From the NCBI GenBank assembly GCA_012934845.2, contig WNNJ02000415.1, forward strand, positions 1-64,000: a DNA stretch of 64,000 bases. The letters are read 5' to 3'. The position numbers and the translations under genes are program-made. This DNA comes from Pomphorhynchus laevis (taxonomy: Eukaryota; Acanthocephala; Palaeacanthocephala; Echinorhynchida; Pomphorhynchidae). Under the pieces are notes generated by a model. That model saw nothing but the letters and a program-made list of their open reading frames with translations, did not search any database and was not told the origin of the DNA. Below, one piece after another: positions 42,801 through 52,550 of the stretch. Position 1 is the first letter of the stretch, and each line of letters opens with the position of its first letter.

Positions 42801-43723
42801 AATAAATAATTTTAATTAATAAATTATTATAATTATTATAAATTAAAAATTTAATTAATTAAAATAAATAAAGAATTAAAAAATCGAAGAGGAGACAGAA
42901 GTTGATTCAAAATCGAAATTTCCAAGTTTCTTTTCTAATGTTTCACTAGACGGATATATAACACAGAACTATTTAATCTTTTAATGCTTTGTCATTTAAT
43001 GAAATAATACAAATTCGCTAACCTTGTTTAATTTAATTAGTGGCCATTATTTACAGTCAGGACTGTAAATTTGCATTTTTAAATTCTTCAATTTTATAAC
43101 TAAAGCACATTTATTATGCTTGATTACAGATTATTACAGATTATATATCAATTAATGTGTTTATCTTCAATGAAGTTGGATCAACGGATTTTTATTTTTA
43201 TTGTTTATAGTTATCTAATATATTATGTAAAATATAATTTGTTATTTAATTAGTAATCTATTTATAAGATATTATTAATATCTAATAGATATTAATAAGA
43301 TGTTATTAGATATTAGATATTATATATTAGATATTAATATTACTAATTAATTCTATCAATTAGACATTATTAATATATAATTGCATCAGGCAATTTTAAG
43401 AATATAATTAATTTCAATGCAGTGAAATTAAATACTAAATTAAAAAATAATCATGAGTTACTTTTTATAAATTAAAATTTATAAAAATAATTTTTTCTCT
43501 TTTTAGTAAAACTTATTAATTAAAAATTTATTTAGTTTAACAACTTTAAAATAGTTGGAATTTGATCATAAAAGTTCATTCAAATATATTTCATTTCATG
43601 AGATATAAACATTTTGATAATATTATTTTATTATTTCATTTTGTACTTTAGACAAGAAATGATAATAAATAATATGCAAAGGTGAAGTAAAATATTTTTT
43701 TTAAATAAAGACAGACATGGTTA
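42801..43723. other. AT-rich spacer upstream of tRNA-Glu
   Basis: No gene seen. Very AT-rich, with many short inverted A/T stretches at 43250-43400. Confidence 0.45.
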
Positions 43724-43795
43724 TCCCATATGGTCTAGTGGTTAGGATTCCGGCCTTTCACGCCGGCGGCCCGGGTTCGATTCCCGGTGTGGGAA
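43724..43795 (+). tRNA. tRNA-Glu: tRNA-Glu (anticodon TTC)
   Basis: 72 nt with complete cloverleaf: acceptor TCCCATA/TGTGGGA (one T-G pair), A-box TGGTCTAGTGG, anticodon stem CCGGC/GCCGG with loop CTTTCAC (anticodon TTC at 43757-43759, reading GAA), T-arm with B-box GGTTCGATTCC, discriminator A. No intron. It closely follows the animal cytosolic tRNA-Glu pattern and looks functional. It reads glutamate codons in cytosolic translation and is transcribed by RNA polymerase III from the internal A and B boxes. Confidence 0.97.
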
Positions 43796-43808
43796 GTTAC
43801 GTTCAAAA

Positions 43809-43816
43809 TTTTTTTT
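43809..43816 (+). terminator. Pol III terminator of tRNA-Glu
   Basis: A run of eight T begins 14 bases after the tRNA, an efficient RNA polymerase III stop. Confidence 0.85.
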
Positions 43817-43859
43817 GACGTAGGTAATGACATTGCTTTCTTTGAGTATAAAAGCATTA

Positions 43860-44205
43860 CTGACGCTTGATAAATTCAAATAAGCTAACTGAACTTATTT
43901 ATTTAAATGATAAAAATTACTACAAAATTTTAATTTAAATATAAATGACTATATAAAAATTAATAATAAAGATAAATTTTTATAAATAATATATGATTAT
44001 ATAAGATTTTATACAATTTATATTTATATAATCGATAAAATATATTATTAAAATTTAAAATAAAAATCAAATTTTATGAATTGACTAATAAATAATGTAT
44101 TTAAATAAGGAATAGTGGTCATAAGGAGGAACCGCTTATCAGGTTTAGGCCACTATTGATCAGCACAACATGGCAGCGTGGCCAAATACTTGCTTATGAC
44201 TTATT
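43860..44205 (+). repeat. Dispersed repeat R1 copy near tRNA
   Basis: Contains 'aagctaactgaactta', 'aagattttatacaattt', 'gaattgactaataaat' and then a diverged 'catcaggaggaactgctatg' block (44100-44160). It is the fuller form of family R1, about 340 bp. The left part resembles the unit of the 3722-4390 array. Confidence 0.5.
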
Positions 44206-44639
44206 TCATCCTATGAAATATGATTATCTATATATTATGCTAATACAAAGTATATTATTTATTATCCTTAAAAACTTTTTGCTTAAGAGTTTTTACACTT
44301 CATAAAGAAATAAAATGTAAAACACAATGTAAAATGTAATTACGAGAAAACTAGTCAATCTAAAAAGCAAGAACACTTTTGTCGTGTGTTAATTCCAGTA
44401 TGCATGTTGTGCTTACCTTCTGCAACGCACAACTTAGGCGTTGTGCGACATCCAGTGGCGACTCGAGGATCATTCGTGGCCGATATCGTCATTCTCTCGA
44501 ATGACGAGTTTTAGTCATTTACGAATATTTTCCCTTCTGGAGTAACCACTCGTTCGATCTTCTTCAAAGTGTTATTGGTAAGGCATACATAAGCACTTGC
44601 TCACATAGTTCGGTATTTTGTATGAGAGTCCTAGTATTT
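44206..44639. other. Spacer, no gene seen
   Basis: 44380-44600 is less AT-rich but I could not assign a frame or repeat there. Confidence 0.35.
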
Positions 44640-45010
44640 CAGGGATATGCAAAATCAAGGCCAAATAGATATAGCTTGTTGGCATCTACAGAATTCCATG
44701 TAATGATTGTGGTTTCCGTTACATTGGTCATACAGGAGAAAAGCTCGATGTTCGGTTATTAGGGCATAAACGCGATAAGGCTTGGACAATCCAACTCTGC
44801 TATGTGGAACCACTTTGCTGCTCATAAGCACGCTATAAATTTTACCGGCACAGAGATTATAACTCACAATAATGTTAAGACCATAAGGAAAATAAAGGAT
44901 GCAATTATCTTACCATATCACATCCAATTTATAATTTTGAGAGCAATAAACCAGATGTTCCAACCCTTCTAATATTTAACATCAAGCTTATTTTTCCGGA
45001 CTTAATTGAC
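44640..45010 (+). mobile_element. Penelope-like element, GIY-YIG endonuclease piece (second family)
   Basis: In two plus-strand frames: GIYRIPCNDCGFRYIGHTGEKLDVRL (read as separate motifs: Y-R-I-P-C, then RYIGHTGEKL) and then AMWNHFAAHKHAINFTGTE with VKTIRKIKDA. This is the GIY-YIG fold with the C-terminal H-x-x-x-F and R-K-I-x-x-A pattern of PLEs. It differs from the copy at 45650-46070, so at least two PLE families occur. Broken. Confidence 0.65.
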
Positions 45011-45649
45011 AGTTGCTTTCTGCCAGATCATTGTTCGTTATATATTTTTGATTGTATTGTGTGCATTGTTATGTTCCTGGTAATGATCGCGGTAGTGATC
45101 GAAAATTCGTAACAATAAATTTTACGTTGACTTCTCTCGATTTTTTAATTAATAAAAATAAATAAGAATATTTATTTAAACCAATAGACCTTACAGATCG
45201 TAAGTTAAAGAATATATTAACTTATTCCTATAATATTATAATATTATAAGATATAATAATATATCTTATTCCTATAAGAATATAGGAATAAGAATAAAAA
45301 TATTTATTCTTATATTAATAAGAATAAATACCAAATGCATGCTAATAATTTGTTTCTTCTGATATAATTTGATAATCTATAATAATATCTTATTATAATA
45401 CAAAGTATATTATTTATTATCTATTCATAAACATTTCCAGCTTAAGAATCAAACTTTATTTTTAAAGATATAGATGATACATAAATTTTACGATTTTCTG
45501 TAAAAAATAACTTATAGTAACTTATATTATTTTTATTATAAAAATAATGCTGAATAGCATTTAAATAATTAATTAATAATAAATAATTGTAAATAATTGT
45601 AAATAAATAAGATTTTAATATAATTTAATTAAATCTTATATATAAGATT
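45011..45649. other. AT-rich spacer, no gene seen
   Basis: Short inverted AT repeats at 45225-45330 ('aataagaataaa' and its complement). Nothing else. Confidence 0.4.
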
Positions 45650-46070
45650 TAATTCCTTGTATCACGTCATTCAATCCTAATGGGTACATGGACTTAAGCG
45701 TGTTAATCCAAGAATCTTCTCTTTCTAATAGTTTTTGATTTAATATTGCCTTATTTTCTTCAATAATATGTGCTGTATATTATATGTGTTGCCTAAACCT
45801 AGTTTTTAACATTTGATATGTTTTTCCTATATATTGCAATCCACATGTACATTGTATTAGATACGCTACGCCTGCGGTATTGCAGTTACAGTTATTATTA
45901 ATATTTAATGAAAAACATTTGTTTGTCGTATTACTTACAATACAATTATTATTTATAACATCACAAACTATACAATTTTTTCTGTTACATTTAAAAGATC
46001 TAAAATTAAAATCATTAGTACTTACGTATTTTTCCAATCTGGTTGAGTACATGTAACTTTTAAGTCATAA
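45650..46070 (-). mobile_element. Penelope-like element, endonuclease domain and C-terminus
   Basis: The frame at 45780-46052 (minus) has the Cys cluster before the nuclease (KCNRKNCIVCDVI) and the GIY-YIG core (AYLIQCTCGLQYIGKTYQML, KTRFRQH). The next segment (45650-45780), in another frame, gives ENKAILNQKLLEREDSWI and MYPLGLNDV, the usual PLE C-terminal motif. It matches the plus-strand piece at 11200-11640. Broken. Confidence 0.7.
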
Positions 46071-46559
46071 TTTTTAACGTTGCTTTTTCGGTGTCGCCAC
46101 CTAGTTTAGTTGATTCAGACTAAACTTACAGCTGGCCATTCAACAGCATCTGACAGTGGGCTGCCCTGCTTAAGGCAGCCCCCTGTCAGATATGTTATGA
46201 TAAAAACTTCTTATATTTACATAAAGATCTTTCAGCTTATTATCTCTTGTAAATTTTTTTTATCATTTAAACAATGAATAACATTTAAATAATTAATTAA
46301 TATATTAAAAATAATTTTAAACCATAAATAATTGCTCTTTAAGATTATATATAAAAATAATATAAGATTTTATATTTAAATCAAGTTAAAATTTAAAATT
46401 GAAATTTAAAATAAAGTCTTATTTTCATTTTAAGTCATTTATATAAACTCTTTAATCTTAAATTATTCGTTTTTAAAAATATAAAGTAATATAATTGACA
46501 CCACCAACGACGTTATTGATCAAAAAGCTTTGCAAGTTCATAGTTTCTGAGTTTGGATT
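46071..46559. other. Spacer with a GC-rich hairpin
   Basis: Apart from the hairpin at 46148-46191 nothing can be assigned. The right half is AT-rich and related to the left part of repeat R1. Confidence 0.4.
46148..46191. repeat. GC-rich 18-bp hairpin
   Basis: ATCTGACAGTGGGCTGCC, 8-base loop, GGCAGCCCCCTGTCAGAT: 17 of 18 pairs. It stands out in AT-rich surroundings. 'cagcatctgac' and a similar inverted structure recur at 63224-63290 on the other strand, so it may be the diagnostic part of a small element. Confidence 0.85.
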
Positions 46560-46700
46560 AGTCAATTTTTATGAATTAACTAATAAATAACATACATTGT
46601 ATTAGAATAAGAATTAGAGGTCATCAGGATAAACTGCTATGCTGTTAGGTTTCGGTCTCTATTTCTCAACCCAACATAGCAGCGGAGCCAAATACATGAT
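46560..46700 (+). repeat. Dispersed repeat R1 copy
   Basis: Contains 'gaattaactaataaataaca', 'aattagaggtcatcagg' and 'aactgctatg'. See 290-415 for the family. Confidence 0.6.
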
Positions 46701-46867
46701 AATTATCTATTATTCATTCATAAAAATTTTTCGCTTAAAAATTTAAATTTATTTTTAATAATATTGTATAGATTTTTGTATTTAACTATTTTATGTTAAA
46801 TTGCACTTTTATAGTAACCTAGTTTAAAATATGCATCTATTCAATTATTTAAATGATTTTGAAGAAA

Positions 46868-47300
46868 ATCAATATCTTAAATAGTTGATAATGATGATCC
46901 ATTATTGATAAAGAATTATTGGGGCTGGATCAAAGAAAAGAGGAAATTTTTATTGATATTTCGCTAACCTCTGTTAGCATCTTCAGCAAATTACTTTTCT
47001 AAGCTACTAGATAGCTGCAGACAAGTGGCTCCATAGCACTGTCGAATGATTTTAAATTGTTGATAATGTGATCCATTATTGATTAAGAATTATTGGAGCT
47101 GGATCAAAATAAAGGAGGAAAATTTTATTTGATATTTCGCTAATCTCTGTTAGCATCTTCAGAAGATTACGTAACTTTCTGAAGATGTTTTTCTGAAATT
47201 ACCTTAATTTTCTTAAGGTAATTTTCGGAAGATGCTAAGAGAGGTTAGCGAAATACCAATAAACAAGTTCCTATTTTCTTTGATCAGCTCCAATAATACA
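46868..47300. repeat. Inverted/direct repeat cluster R4 (MITE-like)
   Basis: Two direct copies (46868-46995 and 47045-47168, 175 bp apart) of a unit with 'gaattattggggctggatca' and 'atatttcgctaacctctgtt', then an inverted copy at 47225-47295. The inverted pair 47090-47168 and 47225-47295 forms a long hairpin with an inner 'ttaccttaa/ttaaggtaa'. A related 18-bp palindrome with 'tatttcgctaacttctgtt' lies at 63344-63414. No ORF. Confidence 0.7.
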
Positions 47301-47694
47301 AAATCGATATCATATATTATGATTATATTATTAATATAATCATTTATTATATTATTATAATATGTGGAAATATTATTTCCACATATTATGGAAATCCTTA
47401 AAATTTCATTATTTAATGTTTTGTATTATATGGTATGCATGAATTCTCATGCAAAATTATTTATAAATAATAATATCTCATCTTTACGATTAAATTGATT
47501 TAATAATTTAGCTAGCTTGATATATTTTGTACTAATATTTAAAATTCATCAAAATATCACCAATATTTTGGAGCCTTAATTTTATATCTTTATATAGTTC
47601 AGATTTATTTTTTATTATTTATTTGCGCAGTTTTTCACAAATTTATATTCCCTAAATATTACAACTATCATAAATAGTTGATAATGGATCATTA
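47301..47694. other. AT-rich, PLE scraps
   Basis: 47390-47530 (minus) repeats in decayed form the sequence downstream of the PLE RT ('gcatgaattctcatgcaaa'). Confidence 0.4.
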
Positions 47695-48290
47695 TTAACT
47701 ATTTATAATATAATATGCAAAAATATTTTTCATATAATGCAAAAATATGTCATCTTTACGATATAAATTAATAGTAGTTTTAATTGATGTTAATTTAATG
47801 TTCATATCTAGATATATACATTCTTTATAATCAATATTGGTTTTATTAAGAATAAGGCTTTCTCGATAAATTTGTTCACTAATTGAATAAAAATTGTTAG
47901 AATTAAATACACATATGTCATCAATGCATCGAAACATTATTTTGTTATGATTTTGAAGAAAGCCAATATCATTACATATTGTTGCAATTCTTAAAATTTT
48001 ATTATTTAACGTATTATATTTTATATTATATGGTATGCATGAATGCTCATGCAAAAATATGTTTCTTGTAAATTTAAATATGTCATCTTTACGATATAAA
48101 TTAATAGTAGTTTTAATTGATGTTAATTTAATGTTCATATCTAGATATACACCTTCTTTATCATCAATATTGGTTTTGTTAAGAATAAGGCTACCTGGAT
48201 AAATTTGTTTGCTTATTGAATAAAAATTATTAGAATTAAATACACATAGAGCATGCTGACCTCCTGTTTTATGTGGAACCCACCCTAACA
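47695..48290 (-). mobile_element. Penelope-like element, RT end with internal tandem duplication
   Basis: One open frame contains twice the post-catalytic RT segment: CVFNSNNFYSIS, QIYPGSLILNKTN, YLDMNIKLTSIKTTI and NLYRKDDIF (first unit about 48060-48240, second about 47730-47930). The second is preceded by FRCIDDIC, a variant of the catalytic Y-x-DD box. Between the units is the region up to FLQNHNKIM. A tandem duplication inside an open frame is unusual. The first about 30 codons (48240-48324) are unrelated sequence. The copy lacks the RT N-terminus and the endonuclease. Confidence 0.65.
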
Positions 48291-48964
48291 AAATGCATAC
48301 CGTCACTCCGCCGCCAACGTACAACTCGCCGCTGCCACGTGGTACGTTGTCAATGTTAAGGATATGAAATGTTAACGACAGGGCAAAAAAGCAGGGTCCA
48401 TGTTTTCTTCAGCCGTAGTGGAGACCTGTGGTAAACAGAACAACGAAGGAAACCGGTGATCAAGCGTGTTGCGAATAATATGATACGGACAAGCGTAATC
48501 GGATACGCTGCAACGGTCACACGCTTATATCAGTGCTTTTTCTATCTTACTAATAAAGGGCAGCGCCAAAAGCATGTTAGCTTCACTCGACCAGTTTTCA
48601 ATATCGGTTTTTGATTATGATCAACAGAAAACATCTGAGCAAATAGAAATGTATCTTCGAACCGAACGCTTGTCTCAACAAGAAGCATGCTTATTGTGCA
48701 GCATTCAAAATGCGCAAATGAAGATACAGATAATGTTGAAGGCCTGTTACCTGCTTACCACAAATTTCAATCCAAATCTTTGAATGATGATAATCGCCAT
48801 ATTCAGTTCTATCCCTTGTATCAAGTAAATTGTCGATCAATGATACGACAATGGTGTCAACCCAGAACAGTTTAACCGGAACAGTTTAAATGATACCGAT
48901 AAGTCAAAACGATCATTAAATGTACATGACTCTGTACATATCGACGAACTTCCTTCACTCCCAA
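48291..48964 (+). other. Unassigned GC-richer block with an ORF
   Basis: 48340-48570 is GC-richer and non-coding, with CACGTGG and 'tgttaacgacaggg', features that can occur in insect LTRs or promoters. It is followed by a 69-codon plus-strand frame at 48574-48783 (MLASLDQFSISVFDYDQQK, then SEQIEMYLRTERLSQQEAC). That frame has coding-like composition and is followed by repeat R3. It may be a leader and N-terminal protein of an unknown mobile element, or a decayed gene. I cannot identify it. Confidence 0.3.
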
Positions 48965-49300
48965 TAGTATGATCAATTTTGATAGTGAAAACCATCAAGC
49001 TAGAGAAGGACCAATTGCCGACAAGAAATTTAAAGAGGATTTGCTTGTACTGCCAAGGACCAGTACAAGAAATTTAAAAACGATTTGCTTGAGCAGATTC
49101 GCAATAAAGCTTTCAACTTTCGAAAAAAAATCGATAATGGAACGATCATCATCAAATGATCCTTTAGAGAGCGTGTCGAATCTAATATCTTTGTATACAG
49201 CCTCAACTCATGCACTTAAAATGTGACTCAACAGATTCCCCTTGGCATCGACGATCAACCATCAATAGTGAATCAGACAGCAACGAGGCCTTTAGAATAT
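48965..49300 (+). repeat. Diverged repeat R3, second copy
   Basis: Related to 9319-9600 (see there). It includes an internal duplication of 'caagaaatttaaa.a.gatttgctt' (49021-49046 and 49067-49092). The coding relic KFKNDLLEQIRNKAFNF is visible. Confidence 0.45.
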
Positions 49301-50515
49301 GTTTAACATTCCTAGAGCGCTTCAAAAACGCTTTTATCTTTCATATCTTTTTACTTTTCATAACATTGAAAAGTAAAACAGTTTGAAGTACAAATTACAC
49401 TTGCTTTATCATTTTCCATGCTGTTCTGATTTCGGGCGAATAGATATGCACAATAAGGGGTTCGAAAACGCTTTTTATTTCATATCAATTTTTGTCATTG
49501 TGTCAAATTGTTTATATCTAAAGGAGACTAACAGAGATTCAAATTTGAGCGAGAACGGACATTATCTACACCCTGTACATTAATTCAGCTTTTCATGTAC
49601 TAAATCATGATTGCACAATCGATTTTTAGTTTCAATTATATTTTTTCTTTTCTTTTATTATTTATTTTTATTTTATTTTTATTTTATTTTATTTTTTTAT
49701 TTTTTTCAATGCTGTTTTCGAAAACAGCATTGCTATGCTCACAACATAATTTAGAAATATTGATATTAATTTTCTTGCTTGAAGTACATTTTTACGTAGT
49801 TGTGTCGATTGCAGTAACCTTTCCTTATAATGGATGCGCACTTAACCATTTGTATATAACGGTCCACTGACTGAGGGGTAGGGTATATCCACTTGCAGAG
49901 CATTATTCGTAAAATATTTTACATCTTTCAATGCCATTGTCATTTTGGTGATTGGTTATTCATACATTTCACCATTTTTGGTTGTTGATGTCAATCAACT
50001 GAGAATAGGAATCAGCATTCTAATTGTACATTTTTATTGAATGTACAATTAAAATGTACAATCTGACGCCGGCGTATACACAATCTAAATGGATGAACGC
50101 AAGAGCTATTAAAGGACTATTAATTTTACAGTTGTCTGTGAATGGATACCATTATACGATATGCAAAATTAAGTTGTCCTGCCATCTTAAAGGTCCGAAC
50201 TGTGTTTGTAAGTACTATGATCGTAGCTGCGTATCCTTACTTCACATATTTGTTTGTTTGTCGTAAACGTTTCCTTGAGTTGTGTAGATAGGCTAGGTTA
50301 GTATATATTTTGCACACCGTCGATGCTTCACAACACTGTAGAGAAACCGTATCGATAAAGAATTAAAGAATTGGTTGTCACCAATTGTGGTCAAACGGAA
50401 TGCTGCGCTTACGATTGGAGTACTCACAAAATTATTGCAAATTGATGTATTTTTATTCTTTTTCTGTTTTGCTCCAAACTGAAAGATATTTTACTGGGCT
50501 TAATAACACTCTTCA
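49301..50515. other. Mixed spacer, no gene supported
   Basis: Frames at 49383, 49607 and 50024 are short or Phe/Ile-rich (T-rich DNA) and show no family. A perfect 24-bp palindrome lies at 49708-49731. Confidence 0.4.
49708..49731. repeat. Perfect 24-bp palindrome
   Basis: AATGCTGTTTTC followed by its exact complement GAAAACAGCATT, after a T-rich tract. Confidence 0.95.
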
Positions 50516-50527
50516 TTGTTATTATAA

Positions 50528-50815
50528 TAAAGGAGCGGTCCTTCAAGGACGTTTGTATTTTCAAACCGCTTGTCTCATCGTATTCCCAACGGATGACCGA
50601 TTCGCATAATTATCATAGAATAGAAAACGAGCTGGACGAGTAGCAAAACTCGAGTGCTCCTGATTTCACCCTCTCACGTTTTCTGCGATCGAAAACATAA
50701 GCCCTAATGCAGACAGAGTATTACAACGTCAACTGGCGGTTAAACAAAATAAAGGAGCGGTCATTCATGAAGGAACGGTCCTTCATGAAGGAGCGGTCAT
50801 TCAATGACGTTTATT
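50528..50815 (+). repeat. Cluster of 'aaaggagcggtc' motifs
   Basis: The word 'aaaggagcggtc.ttcaa.gacg' or close variants occurs at about 50530, 50750, 50771 (aaggaacggtcc) and 50788, with the palindrome CCTTCATGAAGG at 50780-50791. It could be a regulatory cluster or a repeat scrap. A plus-strand frame (50385-50609) covers the first motif without resemblance to any family. Confidence 0.5.
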
Positions 50816-52124
50816 AAGAATGCATCATTCACCTTAGAAGCAACATGTCATTCACCCTCGCAAATTCCTTGTATCTTTGGCGATTCGACGAGTATCCATA
50901 AGAAACTTTAACAGTCAAGCGAATCCACTCAATGATTCGCTAAACTAATATAAATATTATGAAACAACTCGGTTAAATTGTTATTATTCTAATAAATATT
51001 GTTATAAAAAAATTATTAGCATCCGAGCCTATTCGTCATATCTGTCTTGATACGTTTACGACCAGCAGGTTAGTGACTGTTGAAAAGATACTGGTGGTGT
51101 CCGACGGATTGGCATTTGTGACGTTGCAAGGCGCATCGTCTCCAAGACGATGTCGCCTTAATCCGGGAAGATTTCAAGACGTTGGGTGAGCAATTGGCAA
51201 CCATGCAGAGGTGAGTGATCGAATATGCAACACATTCTTTGCGCAAATGTTTCGAAGTCAACCCATACTATTGCACCCTTGCTGTCGATGCGTCCAATGA
51301 TTTTAACGTGATTAATCAAAAAATCAATTTTCATGAATTGACTAATGACAATACTATTTATATTATTATCGATTCCTTATCGAATAATGAATATAGTCCT
51401 CTATTCCTTATTCCTGATCGAATAAGGATATTAGTCATTAGTCGAAATTGCTAGTGCATTGATAAATACCGTTGAAAAAGTAAAATGCGTCATAAAGACA
51501 AATATTACAGTCTAATTTATATAATCACTCATATTATATGTCAAAATATTAATTCACTTAAAAATTGTCAATTCAAACAAAGATTGTACACCGCGATATT
51601 ACGACCGATTTCAAAGGTAATTTCTCAAGCTAAATGTCGTATATTTCTTGTATAATAAAAAGCATCATGTTGTGGCACTTAATGTATTACATTTTCTTCG
51701 AGTACGTATATTAATACCAAATAACTTTAATTAATTACGCAGGCAACATCCAAATTGTCTATGTGCAATTTATAATGTTTATGCAAACATTCCATATTTG
51801 CTTGCAGATATTATTGTCTTAATCATTTTCTGGATAAACATTATGCAAATTGATTTAAAGTGGTCTTGACAAGTACTACTGTCTCAAAGCAGTGTATTTT
51901 TGTAATTAGTTTGCCAAATCGATATAAAATTTTGTGTCAAATAAAATGTGAGAAAAAAATGAACAGAAAATGTTTCTAATATATAATTTTTCAATTAAAA
52001 GTAAATTTTAACGCCTAAAAAACCTACACTGTGTTAGAATAAAAATAACTCTTCATTCTACAAATCATTTTGTCGACAATTTAAGATCACAGAAAATACC
52101 ATTTATTTAATTTTACTGACCCCG
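50816..52124. other. Spacer; one weak exon-like piece
   Basis: 51130-51207 (plus) has a helical-looking stretch, LQDDVALIREDFKTLGEQL, ending in CAGAG before GTGAGT, a good splice donor, and is GC-richer than its flanks. It is too short to call an exon. The rest is AT-rich; 51300-51440 resembles the right half of R1. Confidence 0.3.
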
Positions 52125-52245
52125 CTGATAATTTGGGTTAAGAATAGGCGTCGAAGCCCGATAAAGAGACAGTTCTTCCTGGTAATCTATAATCTTAATT
52201 CTGATACATTGTATATTATTTACTAATCGGTTCATAAAATAAAGA
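52125..52245 (-). repeat. Dispersed repeat R1, minus copy
   Basis: Minus strand carries 'gattagtaaataatataca' and 'taccaggaagaactgtct' in the R1 order. It ends about 300 bp upstream of the C2 LINE insertion. Confidence 0.5.
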
Positions 52246-52539
52246 GCTATAAAAATTATCTTCTAAGATAATGATAGTTTTTTATTTATAGTCCAAGATA
52301 TGTAGTTAAGTGAGCTGAATTATCTAAAAATAAGATATACCTTAATATCTTCTTATTTTTATCACCTTTATTTTTATCATTAAACACATAGTTGATGAGC
52401 ATCGACAATTAATAGTCTGTATAAATAATTAAATAAAAATAAATTATTTTTAAATCACTTTATTTGAAGTTATTAATAGAAATAAAACATCGAAATACAA
52501 AATATTGTTTAATTTGACAGTTAAAATTTGCTTTAATTA

Positions 52540-52550
52540 AACTATAATTT
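52540..52550 (+). repeat. Left target-site duplication of C2
   Basis: AACTATAATTT, repeated at 55083-55093 right after the poly(A) run. Confidence 0.85.

Noticed and set aside
44655-44867. Minus-strand 70-codon frame
   Set aside because: It is the reverse of a PLE endonuclease piece on the plus strand, which has clear motifs.
49607-49870. 87-codon frame with a long hydrophobic run
   Set aside because: Derived from a 'tttta' low-complexity tract and a palindrome; not gene-like.
51130-51207. Possible host exon with donor GTGAGT
   Set aside because: Only about 26 codons with stops just upstream and no acceptor; kept only as a remark in the spacer entry.
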